Assembly: GCA_019448215.1 (NCBI GenBank)
Contig: CP080408.1
Location: 3,100,001-3,164,000 of the forward strand
Direction of reading: 5' to 3'
DNA from: Thalassovita mediterranea
GTDB lineage: Bacteria > Pseudomonadota > Alphaproteobacteria > Caulobacterales > Hyphomonadaceae
DNA: 64,000 nt
Shown in pieces: positions 1-12,300 of the stretch. The position numbers were made by a program, and so were the translations under genes. Each line of letters starts with the position of its first letter. The first letter of the stretch is position 1. The notes below the pieces were generated by a model, which was given only the letters and a program-made list of their open reading frames with translations, had not been told where the DNA came from and did no database searches.

Positions 1-313
1 AGTGCAGGCTGAACTCTGACACTTCCGACCAGCCGATCTTGCCAAGCGACTTGAACTCGCTCGATTCAAATCCGTCCCGGTCCAGCGTCAGCCAGCCATG
101 CCTGAACAACGCCGCACACACCCCGACCAGCGTCGTCATGGCAAAGAACACTGTCAGCCAGACGCTGATCTCTTCCGCCGGCCCATTGCCGGTCCAGTTG
201 GTAAAAGCCAGCATCGCCGCCAGCAACGCGCTGGCGCTCGCCAGCACAAGGTACTGCCGGTTCGTGGCGCGCAGGTGCACAGTCTCTGGAAGCGGTTTCA
301 GCATGGCGCCCAT
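1..313 (-). CDS. Putative two-helix membrane protein (partial, cut by left window edge)
   Basis: An open frame runs on the minus strand from an ATG at 313 to the window edge with no stop, giving 104 visible residues starting MGAMLKPLPE. Two hydrophobic segments are visible (about residues 21-37 and 50-68), followed by a cytosolic-looking piece (LTLDRDGFESSEF, then IGWSEVSEF) that resembles the start of a PH-like or DUF-type domain of small bacterial membrane proteins. It lies 27 nt downstream of the methyltransferase gene on the same strand and may be cotranscribed. The function is unknown and the C-terminus is not in the window. The two plus-strand and other-frame alternatives here lack any protein-like pattern. 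Confidence 0.6.
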   Translation of the reverse strand, partial: MGAMLKPLPETVHLRATNRQYLVLASASALLAAMLAFTNWTGNGPAEEISVWLTVFFAMTTLVGVCAALFRHGWLTLDRDGFESSEFKSLGKIGWSEVSEFSLH

Positions 314-340
314 ATCGCACTGATTCCGGCCCGCGCGCTA

Positions 341-1648
341 TCAGCGGGCCTTGCGCATCACTGCAAAGAAGAACCCGTCCGTGCCAGCTGTGCGCGGTGT
401 CAGCCGGACTGACTTGCCGTTCTTCGCGCCCGCTTTGACTTTTGCAGCGCCCTCATCGGTCAACAGGCCAGAGGCAATCGCCGCATCGGCTGCGCTTTCT
501 TCGGTAAACTCAGGGTGCTCAGCGAGGAAATCAGCGACGCGGTCCTCATCTTCCTCCATCAGGAAGGAGCACGTTGCATAGACGAGCCGCCCGCCCGGTT
601 TCACAAAGGCAGACGCCGCCGCGATGATCTCGGTCTGCTCCTCGATCCGCTTGGCGAGCTGCTTGTCCTTCAGCCGCCATTTCGCATCCGGCCGCCGGCG
701 CCAGGTGCCTGTCCCGGTGCACGGCGCATCGACAAAGACCACGTCCATCTGGCCTTTCAGCGCCTCCAGCGCCTCAGGCTCCTTCGGATGGACCAGCTGC
801 ACATTATGCGCACCAGACCGCTTCAGCCGCGGGATCAGCGCCGACAGCCTGCGCCCATCAATGTCATAGGCATGGACCTGCCCCTTGCCTTCCATCATCG
901 CGGCCATGGCCAGCGTCTTGCCGCCGCCGCCCGCGCAATAGTCCAGCACCTGCTCGCCCGGCTTTGCATTCGATGCCGCCGCCGCAATCTGCGAGCCCGC
1001 ATCCTGCACCTCGACCCAGCCTTTCGAATAGGCGGGGATGCTCTCCAGAGAGGCCTCGCGCTCTGAAGGATCACGCGCCGGAATATGATAAGCATTCTTC
1101 AGCAGCGGCGAACTTTCAGCATTGGCAGACCGCATCGGCCCGCCCGCCTTCTCGGCGTCCACTTTCAGCGTATTGACGCGGATATCGACATCGGCGCGCA
1201 CCGCCATGGCCTGCGCCTCGACCACTTTCTCCTCACCGAAGACGCGGTCCATCATCGGCTCCATCCAGTCAGGATAGTCGCCCGACACCCAGGGCTCAGC
1301 CGTTACATCTGGCGCCATGACAAGACGCTCGCGCTCTTCCAGCGTCAGCTTGGACGGCGCGTGCTCTTCATCCATGGCAGAGTCGATCTTCATGATGCCC
1401 CAGCCCCAGGCAAAGCTCAACGCGCCAAGCACCAGCGCGCGCGGCTCATCAGAGCCCATCGCATGCGCAATCGAGTTCTTCTTGCGCAGGGCATCCAGCA
1501 CCAGCCCCGACACCCAGGCCCGGTCCTTGGAGCCCGCATAACGCGCCCGCTTGCCCCAGTCGCGCGCAGCCGACTTCACGGGCTGGTGCCGGTTCAGCAC
1601 ATCACCCAGCACATCAATCGCCGCCGCTATCCGTCCACCGTCGCGCAT
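341..1648 (-). CDS. RsmB/NOP-family rRNA (cytosine-C5) methyltransferase
   Basis: Class I SAM-dependent methyltransferase of the NOL1/NOP2/sun family, expected to make m5C in rRNA. The N-terminus (RIAAAIDVLGDVLNRH onward) looks like the NusB-like RNA-binding part. The SAM-binding motif is LDYCAGGGGKTLAM. The two catalytic cysteines expected of the family are present in DAPCTGTGTWRR and YATCSFLMEEDED. I chose the ATG at 1648 (435 aa) over an upstream ATG at 1762. It follows a GAGAGG ribosome-binding site, the protein begins as family members do, and the longer form would run under the divergent gene that starts at 1725. The exact target base cannot be read from sequence. Confidence 0.88.
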   Translation of the reverse strand: MRDGGRIAAAIDVLGDVLNRHQPVKSAARDWGKRARYAGSKDRAWVSGLVLDALRKKNSIAHAMGSDEPRALVLGALSFAWGWGIMKIDSAMDEEHAPSKLTLEERERLVMAPDVTAEPWVSGDYPDWMEPMMDRVFGEEKVVEAQAMAVRADVDIRVNTLKVDAEKAGGPMRSANAESSPLLKNAYHIPARDPSEREASLESIPAYSKGWVEVQDAGSQIAAAASNAKPGEQVLDYCAGGGGKTLAMAAMMEGKGQVHAYDIDGRRLSALIPRLKRSGAHNVQLVHPKEPEALEALKGQMDVVFVDAPCTGTGTWRRRPDAKWRLKDKQLAKRIEEQTEIIAAASAFVKPGGRLVYATCSFLMEEDEDRVADFLAEHPEFTEESAADAAIASGLLTDEGAAKVKAGAKNGKSVRLTPRTAGTDGFFFAVMRKAR

Positions 1649-1724
1649 GGTTTTCAAAGCCTCTCTTGCGAAGTCGCCCGTCCTAGCGTCCAATCGCGGT
1701 CGAGGAAACAGCGGGGGGCACAAA

Positions 1725-2093
1725 GTGCAGGTCTGGTTTTTCGGTGCGGCGTCTCTCGTCAATGCGCTCGCGCTTTGCGTTCACGTCTTCGCAGGTGGCC
1801 GGCAGTTCGTGCGTCCACTTCTAGCAAGCTCACTAGAGCCAGAGATTAGGTGGATGGCCTATTTCATGTGGCATGTCGCGACCGTCGCGGTTGGCGCAAC
1901 TGCCATCCTGTTCGCCGTCGCGGCCGCCGGTTATGTCGGATACGGTCTTTTCGCGACCGGTTTCGCAGCTGCGATTGCGCTGCTTGCAATGGGCGTTGCT
2001 AGAAAGTCCGGGCTCGGCGCGCTGCGCTTTCCGATCATCATACTCAACAGTGTCGTGGTCGCCCTCGGGCTGGCCGGACTGCTCAGCGCATAG
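1725..2093 (+). CDS. Small multi-spanning membrane protein, 122 aa
   Basis: A GTG start at 1725 preceded by a run of six G (GCGGGGGGCACAAA) gives a protein with about four hydrophobic segments. The N-terminal part (ALCVHVFAGGRQFVRPLL, then MWHVATVAV) matches, from memory, a family of small uncharacterised membrane proteins with a conserved HVF-GG and a WH motif. A start at the ATG at 1854 would discard that conserved part, so the GTG is preferred. It is divergent from the methyltransferase (76-nt gap) and 13 nt upstream of the GNAT gene, probably cotranscribed with it. The function is unknown. Confidence 0.7.
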   Translation: MQVWFFGAASLVNALALCVHVFAGGRQFVRPLLASSLEPEIRWMAYFMWHVATVAVGATAILFAVAAAGYVGYGLFATGFAAAIALLAMGVARKSGLGALRFPIIILNSVVVALGLAGLLSA

Positions 2094-2106
2094 GAATGGC
2101 GAAGTC

Positions 2107-4181
<2,075 letters not shown>

Positions 4182-4359
4182 TTAATAGAGTCGCGGCCTT
4201 TCTGGAACCCCCTTTTGCAAGGAAAACTGAAACCGATCGGGGCCAAGACTTTCCGCTTGCTTCGATCAAACCTCAGCCCGGAGTTTGGCCCGCACGAAAA
4301 ACCCGTTACACCTTCGTGGTTTGACCCATCCGGACGGGTCGCAAGCGGAGGTTTCACCG

Positions 4360-6078
4360 ATGATCAGGACACTCATCAGCACAATAGGCATGGCAGCCCT
4401 CATTGCCGCCTGCTCCCAGCCCGCAAATGAGCCAGAGAGCGAATCCGCCGCCGCCCCGCAACCGGACGACGCCGCCACCGAAGCCGCAGCCGTCAGCACC
4501 GAGAACCTCTCTGAAATCGTCAGGGTGCTCGCCTCCGATGAGTTTGAAGGCCGCGCCCCCGGCACGCCAGGTGAAACAAAGACGGTCGAATACCTGATCG
4601 AGCAGTTCGAAGAAATCGGCCTGGAGCCTGGTGGACGCGATGGCGGCTGGACCGATCCTGTCACCTTGCTCCATTCGCGCGTCGTCGACCTTCGCACCCT
4701 CAATGTTGAGGCAGAGGACACGACGCTCGATATGCGTCAGGGCCGCGACATCGAAATCAGCTCCGCCAATCCGCGCGAGACGATTGAAATCACTGACGCG
4801 CCCATCGTCTTTGTCGGCTTCGGTGCCAGCGCGCCGGAGCGCGACTGGGACGATTATGGCGATATCGATCTCACCGGAAAGGTCGCCCTTTTCCTCGTCA
4901 ACGATCCTGATTTCGGCGTTGCAGAGGATGACCCGGTGGCTGGCCGCTTTGGTGGCAACCGGATGACCTATTATGGCCGCTGGGCCTACAAGTTCGAGGA
5001 GGCTGCCCGCCGCGGCGCTGCTGCTGCCCTCGTTATCCATGAGACAGAAGCCGCAGGCTATGGCTGGAACGTCGCCGCCTCCGGGCCGGGCGACAATTAC
5101 GCCGTCGCCAGCGACGGATCCGGCAAACCATCGGTCGACCTTCAGGGCTGGCTCCACCTCGACATGGCAAAGCAGTGGATGGAAGCGGCTGGTCAGGACC
5201 TCGACGCCCTTCGCGTCGCCGCCCGCAGCGAGGATTTCGAAGCCTTCGCGCTTGAGGGCCTCACCTTCAATGCAGACCTCGGCCTCGAGGTGGAGTGGAT
5301 CGAAAGCCAGAATGTCCTCGGCAAGATCACGGGCACAGAGCGCCCGGATGAGACCATCATGCTGTCTGGCCACTGGGACGCCTATGGCAAGGGCATCGCT
5401 GACGCGCAGGGCCGCACCGTCATGCCCGGCGCCAATGACGACGCGCTCGGCATGGCCGGCATCATGGAGATCGCCCGCATCCTGAAAGCCGGTGAACCGC
5501 TGGAGCGTACGGTCGTCGTCGCTGCTTGGACCGCTGAAGAAAGCGGCCTCCTCGGCTCGGAAGCCTATGCGCAGGATCCGATCTATCCGCTGGAAACGAC
5601 GGTCGCCAACTTCACGCTCGACATCCTCAACACGGCCGGTCCTGCAAAGGATGTCATTCAGGTCGGCGAAGGCCAGAGCGAGCTTGAAGAGATGATGGCC
5701 GAAGCCGCTGACGCACAGGGCCGCTATGTCTCGCCCGAAGGCCTGCCGCAGAACGGGCTCTTCTATCGCGCAGACCATTTCTCGCTCGCCCGGCGCGGCG
5801 TGCCGGTCATCCTTATCATGGGCATTGCAGGCGGGCCTGACCTCGTCGAGGGCGGGCGCGAAGCCGGCGCAGCGTGGGTCGCTGGTTATATCGCCAACCG
5901 CTACCACAACCAGAACGACGCCTGGGACCCCGACTGGGACCTTCGCGGCGCCGCTCAGGATGTTGAGCTTATCCTCGAGATGACCCGCCAGCTTGCAAAC
6001 TCCACGCAGTGGCCCGCGATCAAGGAAACCTCCGAGTTCGTGGACATCCGCAATGAGAGCGCTGCCGCGCGCAACTAG
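4360..6078 (+). CDS. M28-family zinc metallopeptidase, lipoprotein
   Basis: 572-residue exported aminopeptidase-type enzyme. The N-terminus is a lipoprotein signal with lipobox LIAAC, cleaved before the cysteine near residue 18. A PA-type insert is likely in the middle (FVGFGASAPERDWDDYG onward). The M28 metal-binding pattern is visible: SGHWDAYG, GANDDALG, AAWTAEESGLLG, NFTLDILNT and RYHNQND. I chose ATG 4360 because it follows GCGGAGG and creates the lipobox; an in-frame start at 4285 would bury the signal. Probably hydrolyses peptides in the periplasm or at the outer membrane. A hairpin terminator follows. Confidence 0.92.
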   Translation: MIRTLISTIGMAALIAACSQPANEPESESAAAPQPDDAATEAAAVSTENLSEIVRVLASDEFEGRAPGTPGETKTVEYLIEQFEEIGLEPGGRDGGWTDPVTLLHSRVVDLRTLNVEAEDTTLDMRQGRDIEISSANPRETIEITDAPIVFVGFGASAPERDWDDYGDIDLTGKVALFLVNDPDFGVAEDDPVAGRFGGNRMTYYGRWAYKFEEAARRGAAAALVIHETEAAGYGWNVAASGPGDNYAVASDGSGKPSVDLQGWLHLDMAKQWMEAAGQDLDALRVAARSEDFEAFALEGLTFNADLGLEVEWIESQNVLGKITGTERPDETIMLSGHWDAYGKGIADAQGRTVMPGANDDALGMAGIMEIARILKAGEPLERTVVVAAWTAEESGLLGSEAYAQDPIYPLETTVANFTLDILNTAGPAKDVIQVGEGQSELEEMMAEAADAQGRYVSPEGLPQNGLFYRADHFSLARRGVPVILIMGIAGGPDLVEGGREAGAAWVAGYIANRYHNQNDAWDPDWDLRGAAQDVELILEMTRQLANSTQWPAIKETSEFVDIRNESAAARN

Positions 6079-6097
6079 GACACCGTCGCCCCCCATC

Positions 6098-6125
6098 AAA
6101 GCCCCGGCCTGAAGGCTGGGGCTTT
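6098..6125 (+). terminator. Rho-independent terminator-like hairpin after the M28 peptidase gene
   Basis: AAAGCCCC...GGGGCTTT stem with an extended GGCC/GGCT part and a TGAA loop, 20 nt after the peptidase stop. The U tract is short (TTTA), so strength is uncertain. Confidence 0.6.
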
Positions 6126-6147
6126 ACCTTGCGTCGACTCGATGTGA

Positions 6148-6169
6148 GATAGTTTCAAACGAAACTATC
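6148..6169. promoter_or_regulatory. Perfect inverted repeat, candidate operator of the dioxygenase gene
   Basis: GATAGTTTC, spacer AAAC, GAAACTATC: two perfect 9-nt arms with a 4-nt spacer, ending 11 nt before the start codon and directly upstream of the AAGGGG ribosome-binding site. Such arms are typical of dimeric regulators (MarR- or TetR-type sites), but an mRNA hairpin is an alternative. A related core (GTTTCA, three variable bases, G, one variable base, AAC) lies upstream of the gene at 35435-36724. Confidence 0.55.
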
Positions 6170-6180
6170 AAGGGGACACA

Positions 6181-7377
6181 ATGACGACGCTCAAACCACT
6201 CGACCAGTACGACATCTCGCGCGATCGCGGCTTTCTCTGCCGCCATGATGCGGGCGCCGTCACCCTTCCGGCAGAGCTGCAGCCCGCCGTGGACGCGGCC
6301 ATGGCCCTCCCCCACTCCATCGTCACAGGCCGCGTGCGTGAGATCCTCGCCCGCCTGCCCGTCATCGACCTCACCAGCTTCTGCGAAACCGCCAGCGATG
6401 AGCAGATCCGCAAGGCCTTCGTGCACTACACTTTCATGATCCAGTCCTGGGTCTGGGGCGAGCGTGACGCGCCGGCCTCCCTGCCCGAATGCCTCGCAAA
6501 GCCTGCCTGGCAGCTCGCCGACGCGCTCGATTCCAAGCCGCTGCTGACCTATGCCACCTACGTCCTCGACAACTGGGCCAAGATTGACGCGGACGGGCCG
6601 GTGGACCTCTCCAACGTCTACATGATCCAGCCTTTCCTCTCCGGTGAGGACGAGGCCTGGTTCGTTCTTGTCCACGTCGCCATTGAGGCACGCGCAGGCG
6701 ACATGCTGGCCACCATCCCCGAAGTGATCGCTGCCTGCGAGGCCAATGACGCGCCCGCCGTCACTGCGGGCCTTGCGCGCATGTCGGAGGGCTGGGACGC
6801 CGTCAACGCCATCTTCGACCGCATGCCGGAGCGCTGCGATCCTTACATCTACTTCAATCGCGTGCGCCCCTACATCCATGGCTGGAAGGACAATCCCGCC
6901 CTTGGCGATGGCCTCATCTATGAGGGCGTTCCGGCCGGTGAGAACAAGCCCCAGGCCTTCCGCGGCCAGACCGGCTCACAATCCTCCATCGTGCCGACCA
7001 TGGACGCCTTCCTCTCCATCAGTCACGCCGACGACCCGCTGCGCCATTACCTCGAAGAGCTGCACGCCTATCGCCCGACGGGCCACCGCGCCTTCATCGA
7101 GGATGTGCGCGCTGCCTCCACGCTGCGGGGCTGGGTCAGCCAGCATGGCGACGCGGCCATCCGCCAGCTCTACAATGACAATGTCATGAAGCTTGCGCGC
7201 TTCCGCACCCGCCACCTCGAATATGCGGCGACCTATATCAACAAGCAGGCCGGCAACTCGCCCGGCAACGACACCGATGTCGGCACCGGCGGCACGCCCT
7301 TCATGAAATACCTGAAGAAGCACCGCGACGAAGCCGAAGCGCACCTGCTGGGCGTCGAAAGCGCACCCGTCAGCTAG
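6181..7377 (+). CDS. Indoleamine 2,3-dioxygenase-like haem protein
   Basis: 398-residue member of the IDO family, haem enzymes that open the indole ring of tryptophan to N-formylkynurenine. Family features seen: FRGQTGSQSSIVPTMDAF in the mid-protein, the proximal haem ligand region RTRHLEYAATYI (H345), and the C-terminal GTGGTPFMKYLKKH loop. The start ATG at 6181 follows AAGGGGACACA. No kynureninase, formamidase or other tryptophan-catabolic gene lies beside it, so the physiological substrate is not certain; bacterial IDO homologues can be weak on tryptophan. The perfect inverted repeat just upstream suggests its own regulator, which is not adjacent. Confidence 0.85.
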   Translation: MTTLKPLDQYDISRDRGFLCRHDAGAVTLPAELQPAVDAAMALPHSIVTGRVREILARLPVIDLTSFCETASDEQIRKAFVHYTFMIQSWVWGERDAPASLPECLAKPAWQLADALDSKPLLTYATYVLDNWAKIDADGPVDLSNVYMIQPFLSGEDEAWFVLVHVAIEARAGDMLATIPEVIAACEANDAPAVTAGLARMSEGWDAVNAIFDRMPERCDPYIYFNRVRPYIHGWKDNPALGDGLIYEGVPAGENKPQAFRGQTGSQSSIVPTMDAFLSISHADDPLRHYLEELHAYRPTGHRAFIEDVRAASTLRGWVSQHGDAAIRQLYNDNVMKLARFRTRHLEYAATYINKQAGNSPGNDTDVGTGGTPFMKYLKKHRDEAEAHLLGVESAPVS

Positions 7378-7393
7378 AGCAGGACCGCCGCCC

Positions 7394-7672
7394 CTACTCC
7401 ACCGGCTCCAGCGGCTTCGGCGCGCTCACCTTGCGCTCGACCTTCTTGCGGGATTTCGGCTTCGGCAGCAGGCGAAAGCGCGACTGGCACCAGGCAAAGC
7501 CAACGCCCACATCGATCAGCGCGTCGGCGCGCCCGCACGGGCACATGAACTCCCACACGCCCCAGATACGATAGGTCTCGCCCTCGACCAGCGGCACAGG
7601 CTCGCCCGTCACATGGTTCGGCGCAGCGTTCACGCACAGCACCAGATCGCCATCATTCACGTCATAGGACAT
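7394..7672 (-). CDS. Hypothetical protein, 92 aa
   Basis: Small protein beginning MSYDVNDGDLVLCVNAAPNH. It contains EGETYRIWGVWEF, a CPCG pair and a single later cysteine, and ends with a basic, Lys/Pro-rich tail. The first half resembles short phage- or gene-transfer-agent-associated proteins that start with a beta-strand DLVxCV motif, but I do not recognise a named family. It is convergent with the dioxygenase gene (16-nt gap) and 61 nt downstream of the amidase gene. The function is unknown. Confidence 0.55.
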   Translation of the reverse strand: MSYDVNDGDLVLCVNAAPNHVTGEPVPLVEGETYRIWGVWEFMCPCGRADALIDVGVGFAWCQSRFRLLPKPKSRKKVERKVSAPKPLEPVE

Positions 7673-7733
7673 GACGCCAGAATAGCACGAGACCCCGCAT
7701 CCCCGCTAGAGTTGGCCCGCCAGAGCCAGCCAA

Positions 7734-9167
7734 CTACCCCCAGAGCGGAGGCCGCACCGCCTGCCAGGGCCGCGCCTCTTCCAGCTGCGCCGCCAGCCGG
7801 AACAGCGTACCCTCATCGCCGTACCGCCCGGCAAACATCATCCCCACCGGCAGGCCATTGCCATCGAGCCCCATCGGCACGGACATGGCCGGCTGACCGG
7901 TAAAGTTCTGCGGCGGCGTGAACGGGAACACCTCGGCCTGGCGCTTGTCGACATCGCGCGGCGCCATGTTCACCGGGTCGATCTCGCCCACCCTCGGCAC
8001 AGGCTCGGCCAACACAGGCGACAGGATCACGTCATACGTCTCATGCAGCGACAGGATCTCCCGGCTCATACTGCGCAGCGTCGCCCAGCCTGCCATCGCC
8101 TGCGACCCCGTCAGCCCTTTTGAGCCGCGATAGTTGCGCCATGTCAGCGCCTCCATCTCACCGGCCTCCGGCTCCCGCCCCTTCGCCTCGATCAGCCCAT
8201 CCACCGTCGCTGCAAAGTTGCTACCCGAAACGGCCCGCTGCGCGAGGTAGAGCCGCCGGTAATCAACGCCCAACCCCCGCTCCTCGACATCATGGCCAAG
8301 CGCTTCGAGCAGCTTTGTCGTCTCCTCCAGCGCCGCACGGATTTCAGGGTGCACAGGCCGCCCGCTCGGCGTTTCGGAGTGGAAAGCCACGCGCAGCCGC
8401 CCGACAGGCGCGCCGACCTCCTCGGCATAGGGCCGCGTCTTGCCCGGATAGGCAAAGGGCGCCCCCGGTTCGGGATACCCCGTCGCATCGAGCAGCGCCG
8501 CGCTATCTCGCACACTGCGAGAGACGACATGCTCCACCGTCATGCCGATCGCGGCCGCATCATCATAGGACGAGTTCGGGTTGCGATCGCGCGTCGTCTT
8601 CATGCCAAAGAGGCCACAGCACGCCGCCGGAATGCGGATAGAGCCGAGCCCGTCACTCGCATGCGCCATGGGCAACACGCCCGCCGCCACGCTCGCCGCC
8701 GCTCCGCCGGACGATCCGCCCGTAATATAGTCGGTATTCCACGGGTTGCGGCAGGGCCCGTGAAACGCGCCCTCCGTCGTGCCGGTGATGCCGAACTCAG
8801 GCGTATTGGTCTTGCCGAACAGGTTCAGCCCCGCCTCGCGAAAGCGCCGGGTCAGCGCGCCATCCTCAGGCGCAATGTCATCGCCCAGAAAGCGGGACCC
8901 GCTCGTCTGCGGCCAGCCCTTCACCGGGCTCGCAATATCCTTGATCAGGAAAGGCACACCCCGGAACGGCCCCTCCGCCAGCCCGCTGCCAGACGCCGCC
9001 GCCCGCGCCTCGTCATAGGCCTTGTAGGTGATGGCATTGAGCTTTGGATTATACGCTTCGGCCCGGGCAATCGCCTCTTCCAGAACCTCCAGCGCACTCA
9101 CCTCACCAGAGCGCACCATCCCCGCCAGCGCCGTGGCATCAAGCTCTGCATAATTCTCGATGGTCAT
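7734..9167 (-). CDS. Amidase (amidase-signature family)
   Basis: 477-residue hydrolase of the amidase-signature superfamily, which cleaves carboxamides with a Ser-cisSer-Lys triad. The lysine is in PFLIKDIAS (K76), the cis-serine in the GGSSGG loop (about S153), and the nucleophile in [11 protein letters not shown] (S176). The canonical GGGS turn reads GLGS here, a conservative change. The C-terminal [14 protein letters not shown] is typical. The start MTIENYAEL has AGGAGG upstream (minus strand). The substrate is unknown; it is not a GatA, because no gatB or gatC is adjacent and the C-terminal region is unlike GatA. Confidence 0.9.
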   Translation of the reverse strand: MTIENYAELDATALAGMVRSGEVSALEVLEEAIARAEAYNPKLNAITYKAYDEARAAASGSGLAEGPFRGVPFLIKDIASPVKGWPQTSGSRFLGDDIAPEDGALTRRFREAGLNLFGKTNTPEFGITGTTEGAFHGPCRNPWNTDYITGGSSGGAAASVAAGVLPMAHASDGLGSIRIPAACCGLFGMKTTRDRNPNSSYDDAAAIGMTVEHVVSRSVRDSAALLDATGYPEPGAPFAYPGKTRPYAEEVGAPVGRLRVAFHSETPSGRPVHPEIRAALEETTKLLEALGHDVEERGLGVDYRRLYLAQRAVSGSNFAATVDGLIEAKGREPEAGEMEALTWRNYRGSKGLTGSQAMAGWATLRSMSREILSLHETYDVILSPVLAEPVPRVGEIDPVNMAPRDVDKRQAEVFPFTPPQNFTGQPAMSVPMGLDGNGLPVGMMFAGRYGDEGTLFRLAAQLEEARPWQAVRPPLWG

Positions 9168-9351
9168 TGGCTTTCCTCCTGATCACGCGCCGACCTTCAT
9201 GGGCAGACGCTGTTTTGAGAGGAAGCTTGGCGGAAGTGGGGGACGGCGGCAAGTGTGGGGTTGGTGACAGGCGGAACAACAAAGGTTGCGACTCTGGTCA
9301 ACATCGGTTGTTCTAAATCCTTGGTTTAAGGAACGAAGGCGCTTTAAGTCT

Positions 9352-12300
9352 ATGCAATATGTCCAACTCCAGCGCTCTTTTGGACGACCCGGCAAACAGG
9401 AAGATGATTACTCTTACCTTTTGTATTCCAAGCAGCACACGGGTGAGCATTCTTGGGAGGACCTGCTCAAACATTCGAAGGTTGTAGTTCTTGCCAGTGC
9501 CGGAAGTGGAAAGACTGAAGAGTTTAAAAGCAAGGCAGCGGAACTTCAGGCAAATGGATCATTGGGACTCTTTTTCGCTATAGAAGAACTCGCGGAAATA
9601 CCCTTCGAAGAGTGTTTGCGGCCTGAGCAAGAACGCCTATTCAACGAGTGGCGGTCAGAGGCCGACATCGGTTATTTTTTTCTCGACTCGGTTGATGAGG
9701 CGAAACTCAAGAACCCCAATAGCTTTGTTCGTGCGCTGCGAAAACTCGTCAGGGCTCTCGGCGACCACGCAGAGCGAGCACATGTCTATGTCTCGTGCCG
9801 TCCTTCAGATTGGAACAATCATACGGATTTACGAGCAGTTTCGGAGCTGTTTGAGACTGCTTGCGAACCTATGCCAGAACAGCAGCCAGCTCATCTAACC
9901 GATGATGACCGGGACCGATTACTCATTGAGCCTTTGCTCAAGACCGAAGACTACAATGGCATGGGCGACCAAATCATAAAGGATAACAAATCAGAGAAGA
10001 CAAAAGAGAGCGATCATCAGGGTACGCTGGTTGTCGCGCTTAATCCTCTCAACCAAACGCAACAAGAAATCTTAGCAAGAGCTGTGCTCGATGGTGACCC
10101 GGCGCAATTCCTGTCTGCGCTTCAGCTTCAGGGGTTGGACGCCTTCGCAAAACGTCCCGGCGACCTCTTGGAACTATGCCGCTTCTGGCAGAAATTCGGC
10201 AAGTTTGGCTCACTTCGCGAGATGACCGAGCACAATATTCGCGAACTTCTGAAAGAACGATCACACCGGTTAGATGGTGCCGCGCTTTCCGATGAAGATG
10301 CGTTGAACGGTAGCAAGCTTCTTGCATTGGCAATGGTGCTAACGAAGCGCTTTACGCTTGTTGCTCCTAATCATGACGGAGCCTCATTAGATAAGGACGT
10401 AGCTGACCCTGCCTTGGTGTTGACTGACTGGGCGCCGGCGCAAAGGGAAACTCTGTTGCGGCGTGGATTATTTGCTCCCGCATCGTTTGGCCGCGTGCGC
10501 TTTCAACACCGATCGACCTTCGAATTTCTCGCCGCATGGTCACTCCGTGACATGTTACGAGATGAACGAACCCGCGATAAAATAGAGCGATTGTTGTTTC
10601 CTACCGTTTTCGGCGTCACAACAATCACACCAGAACTTCGACCTATTGCTGCCTGGCTTGCGCATTGGGATGAGAAAATCAGAGAAAAGATTATCGAAGT
10701 TGAGCCCATTGAGCTCGTACGCTTTGGAGACCCTAAATCGTTGCCGCTTGAATCGCGCAAGAAGCTGCTCACTACTCTGTCAAAAAAACACGCTATCGGC
10801 GATGTAAGCAGTACAAATGTTGATGATCGAGCAGTATGGGCATTTTCGGCAACAGAGTTAGCCGATGCCATTCGACAAGCATGGAAAGCCAACCGGCATT
10901 GGGCTTTCAGAACCTTGCTGCTCGATATGATCACGCAGGCAAAAATTGCTAAACTTGCAGATATTGCGAGCGAAGCTGTTGAGCTTAAGGCGGATGGCAG
11001 AGCGCTTATTTTTGGAGGTGTGCATGCTCTGTTAGCGCTGAAAGAAACGTCCCGTCTCCAAAAGGTAGCGTCTGATTTGATTTGCGGAGAATTGACAGAC
11101 GATGACGACACAGCTGCCAGCCTTTGCCTGCTTCTCTATCCAAAATTCTTGTCCACTTCAGATATTGTCACTCTAATCAAGCGGGCGCAAACGCCTAAGA
11201 AGTTTACCACCAGGGGATATAGTTGGCGTATTGTCGAGCTCTTCCGACTTTGTCCTGACCCAGATATTGATGTCTTTTTGGAGGGCCTAAGCTCACTAGC
11301 GTTGATGCGACCTTTCAACGAGGGCTACGAGCGCATTTCAAAGCAATATGGTTATCTGGCTGATCACTTTGTAGAAATTGGCCAGCTGGCCTTGGATCGA
11401 CTGGACGACCCCAAACCATCTAGCGGACTGATAAACCTTTTGTTGGCGAGTGAGAGAAGTTCCGACCGCTCTTCTCTGAAATTGTTTCCAGAGTCTCTTC
11501 CACAAAGAATTAATAAGTTACCAGAGATTAAGAAGGCACTTGTATGGGCGGATGTTGAGGAAACCCGCAAGCGGAGGAGCGAGCAGGACTTAAACGAACA
11601 TCCCCATATCCGCGTACCTATGCTTGTCGGCAGACGGTACTGGAGTTTGGACCTAACCGATGAAGATTGGTTGCGAGCCACGACAACCGATCCGGCGCAC
11701 TCTGCTTACGTCCGCGATACTGCATTTCATTTTTGGCTTCACGTGCTCAGAGCAGGCAATTTATTGGAAGCCCGGAAAGATGAACTCAAGGTCGCAGCCC
11801 AAGGCAATTCTTTGAGAACTGAGTGGCTGAGGCAAGCACTAGCGCCAAAAAAGCAACCCGAATGGGAGAAAGAGGACGAAAGACGTCGCGCCGCCTTCGA
11901 ACGGAAAGAGAAAAAGCGGCTAGGTGAGTCCATAGCGTGGTGGCGTGCGCGAAAGAAAGAACTCGAAGCTCGTGCTCCGATAGCCAACTACTCTGAAGGA
12001 GTGAACAATGAATCGTGGTATTTCTTAGATCACTTATCGGCTTGGTTGGCGTTGAAAAGCAACTACCCCAAGACAAAAGCTCCTCGTACATGGCGAGCGC
12101 TAGAGCCTGTATTCGGAGAACGGCTGGCCAACTTATATTTCAATCACTTCAAGGCTTTGTGGCGCGCAATTCCTCCCAAGCGACCGACATGGCATAACAA
12201 TACTTGTACCACTTATACGGTGCCCGCTTATGCATTCGCTGGGATTGGGATGGAGGCAGATTGCAATCCTAATTGGGCTGCCGGTCTCACTGTCGAAGAA

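Noticed and set aside
4354-6099. 581-codon open frame antisense to the M28 peptidase
   Set aside because: A long antisense frame caused by high GC at third codon positions; the peptidase has a complete motif set and a signal sequence.
9286-9351. Upstream TTG start for the NTPase gene
   Set aside because: The added 22 residues (MRLWSTSVVLNPW onward) look unlike a protein start and the TTG lacks a good ribosome-binding site; MQYVQLQRSF is the likelier start, though not proven.
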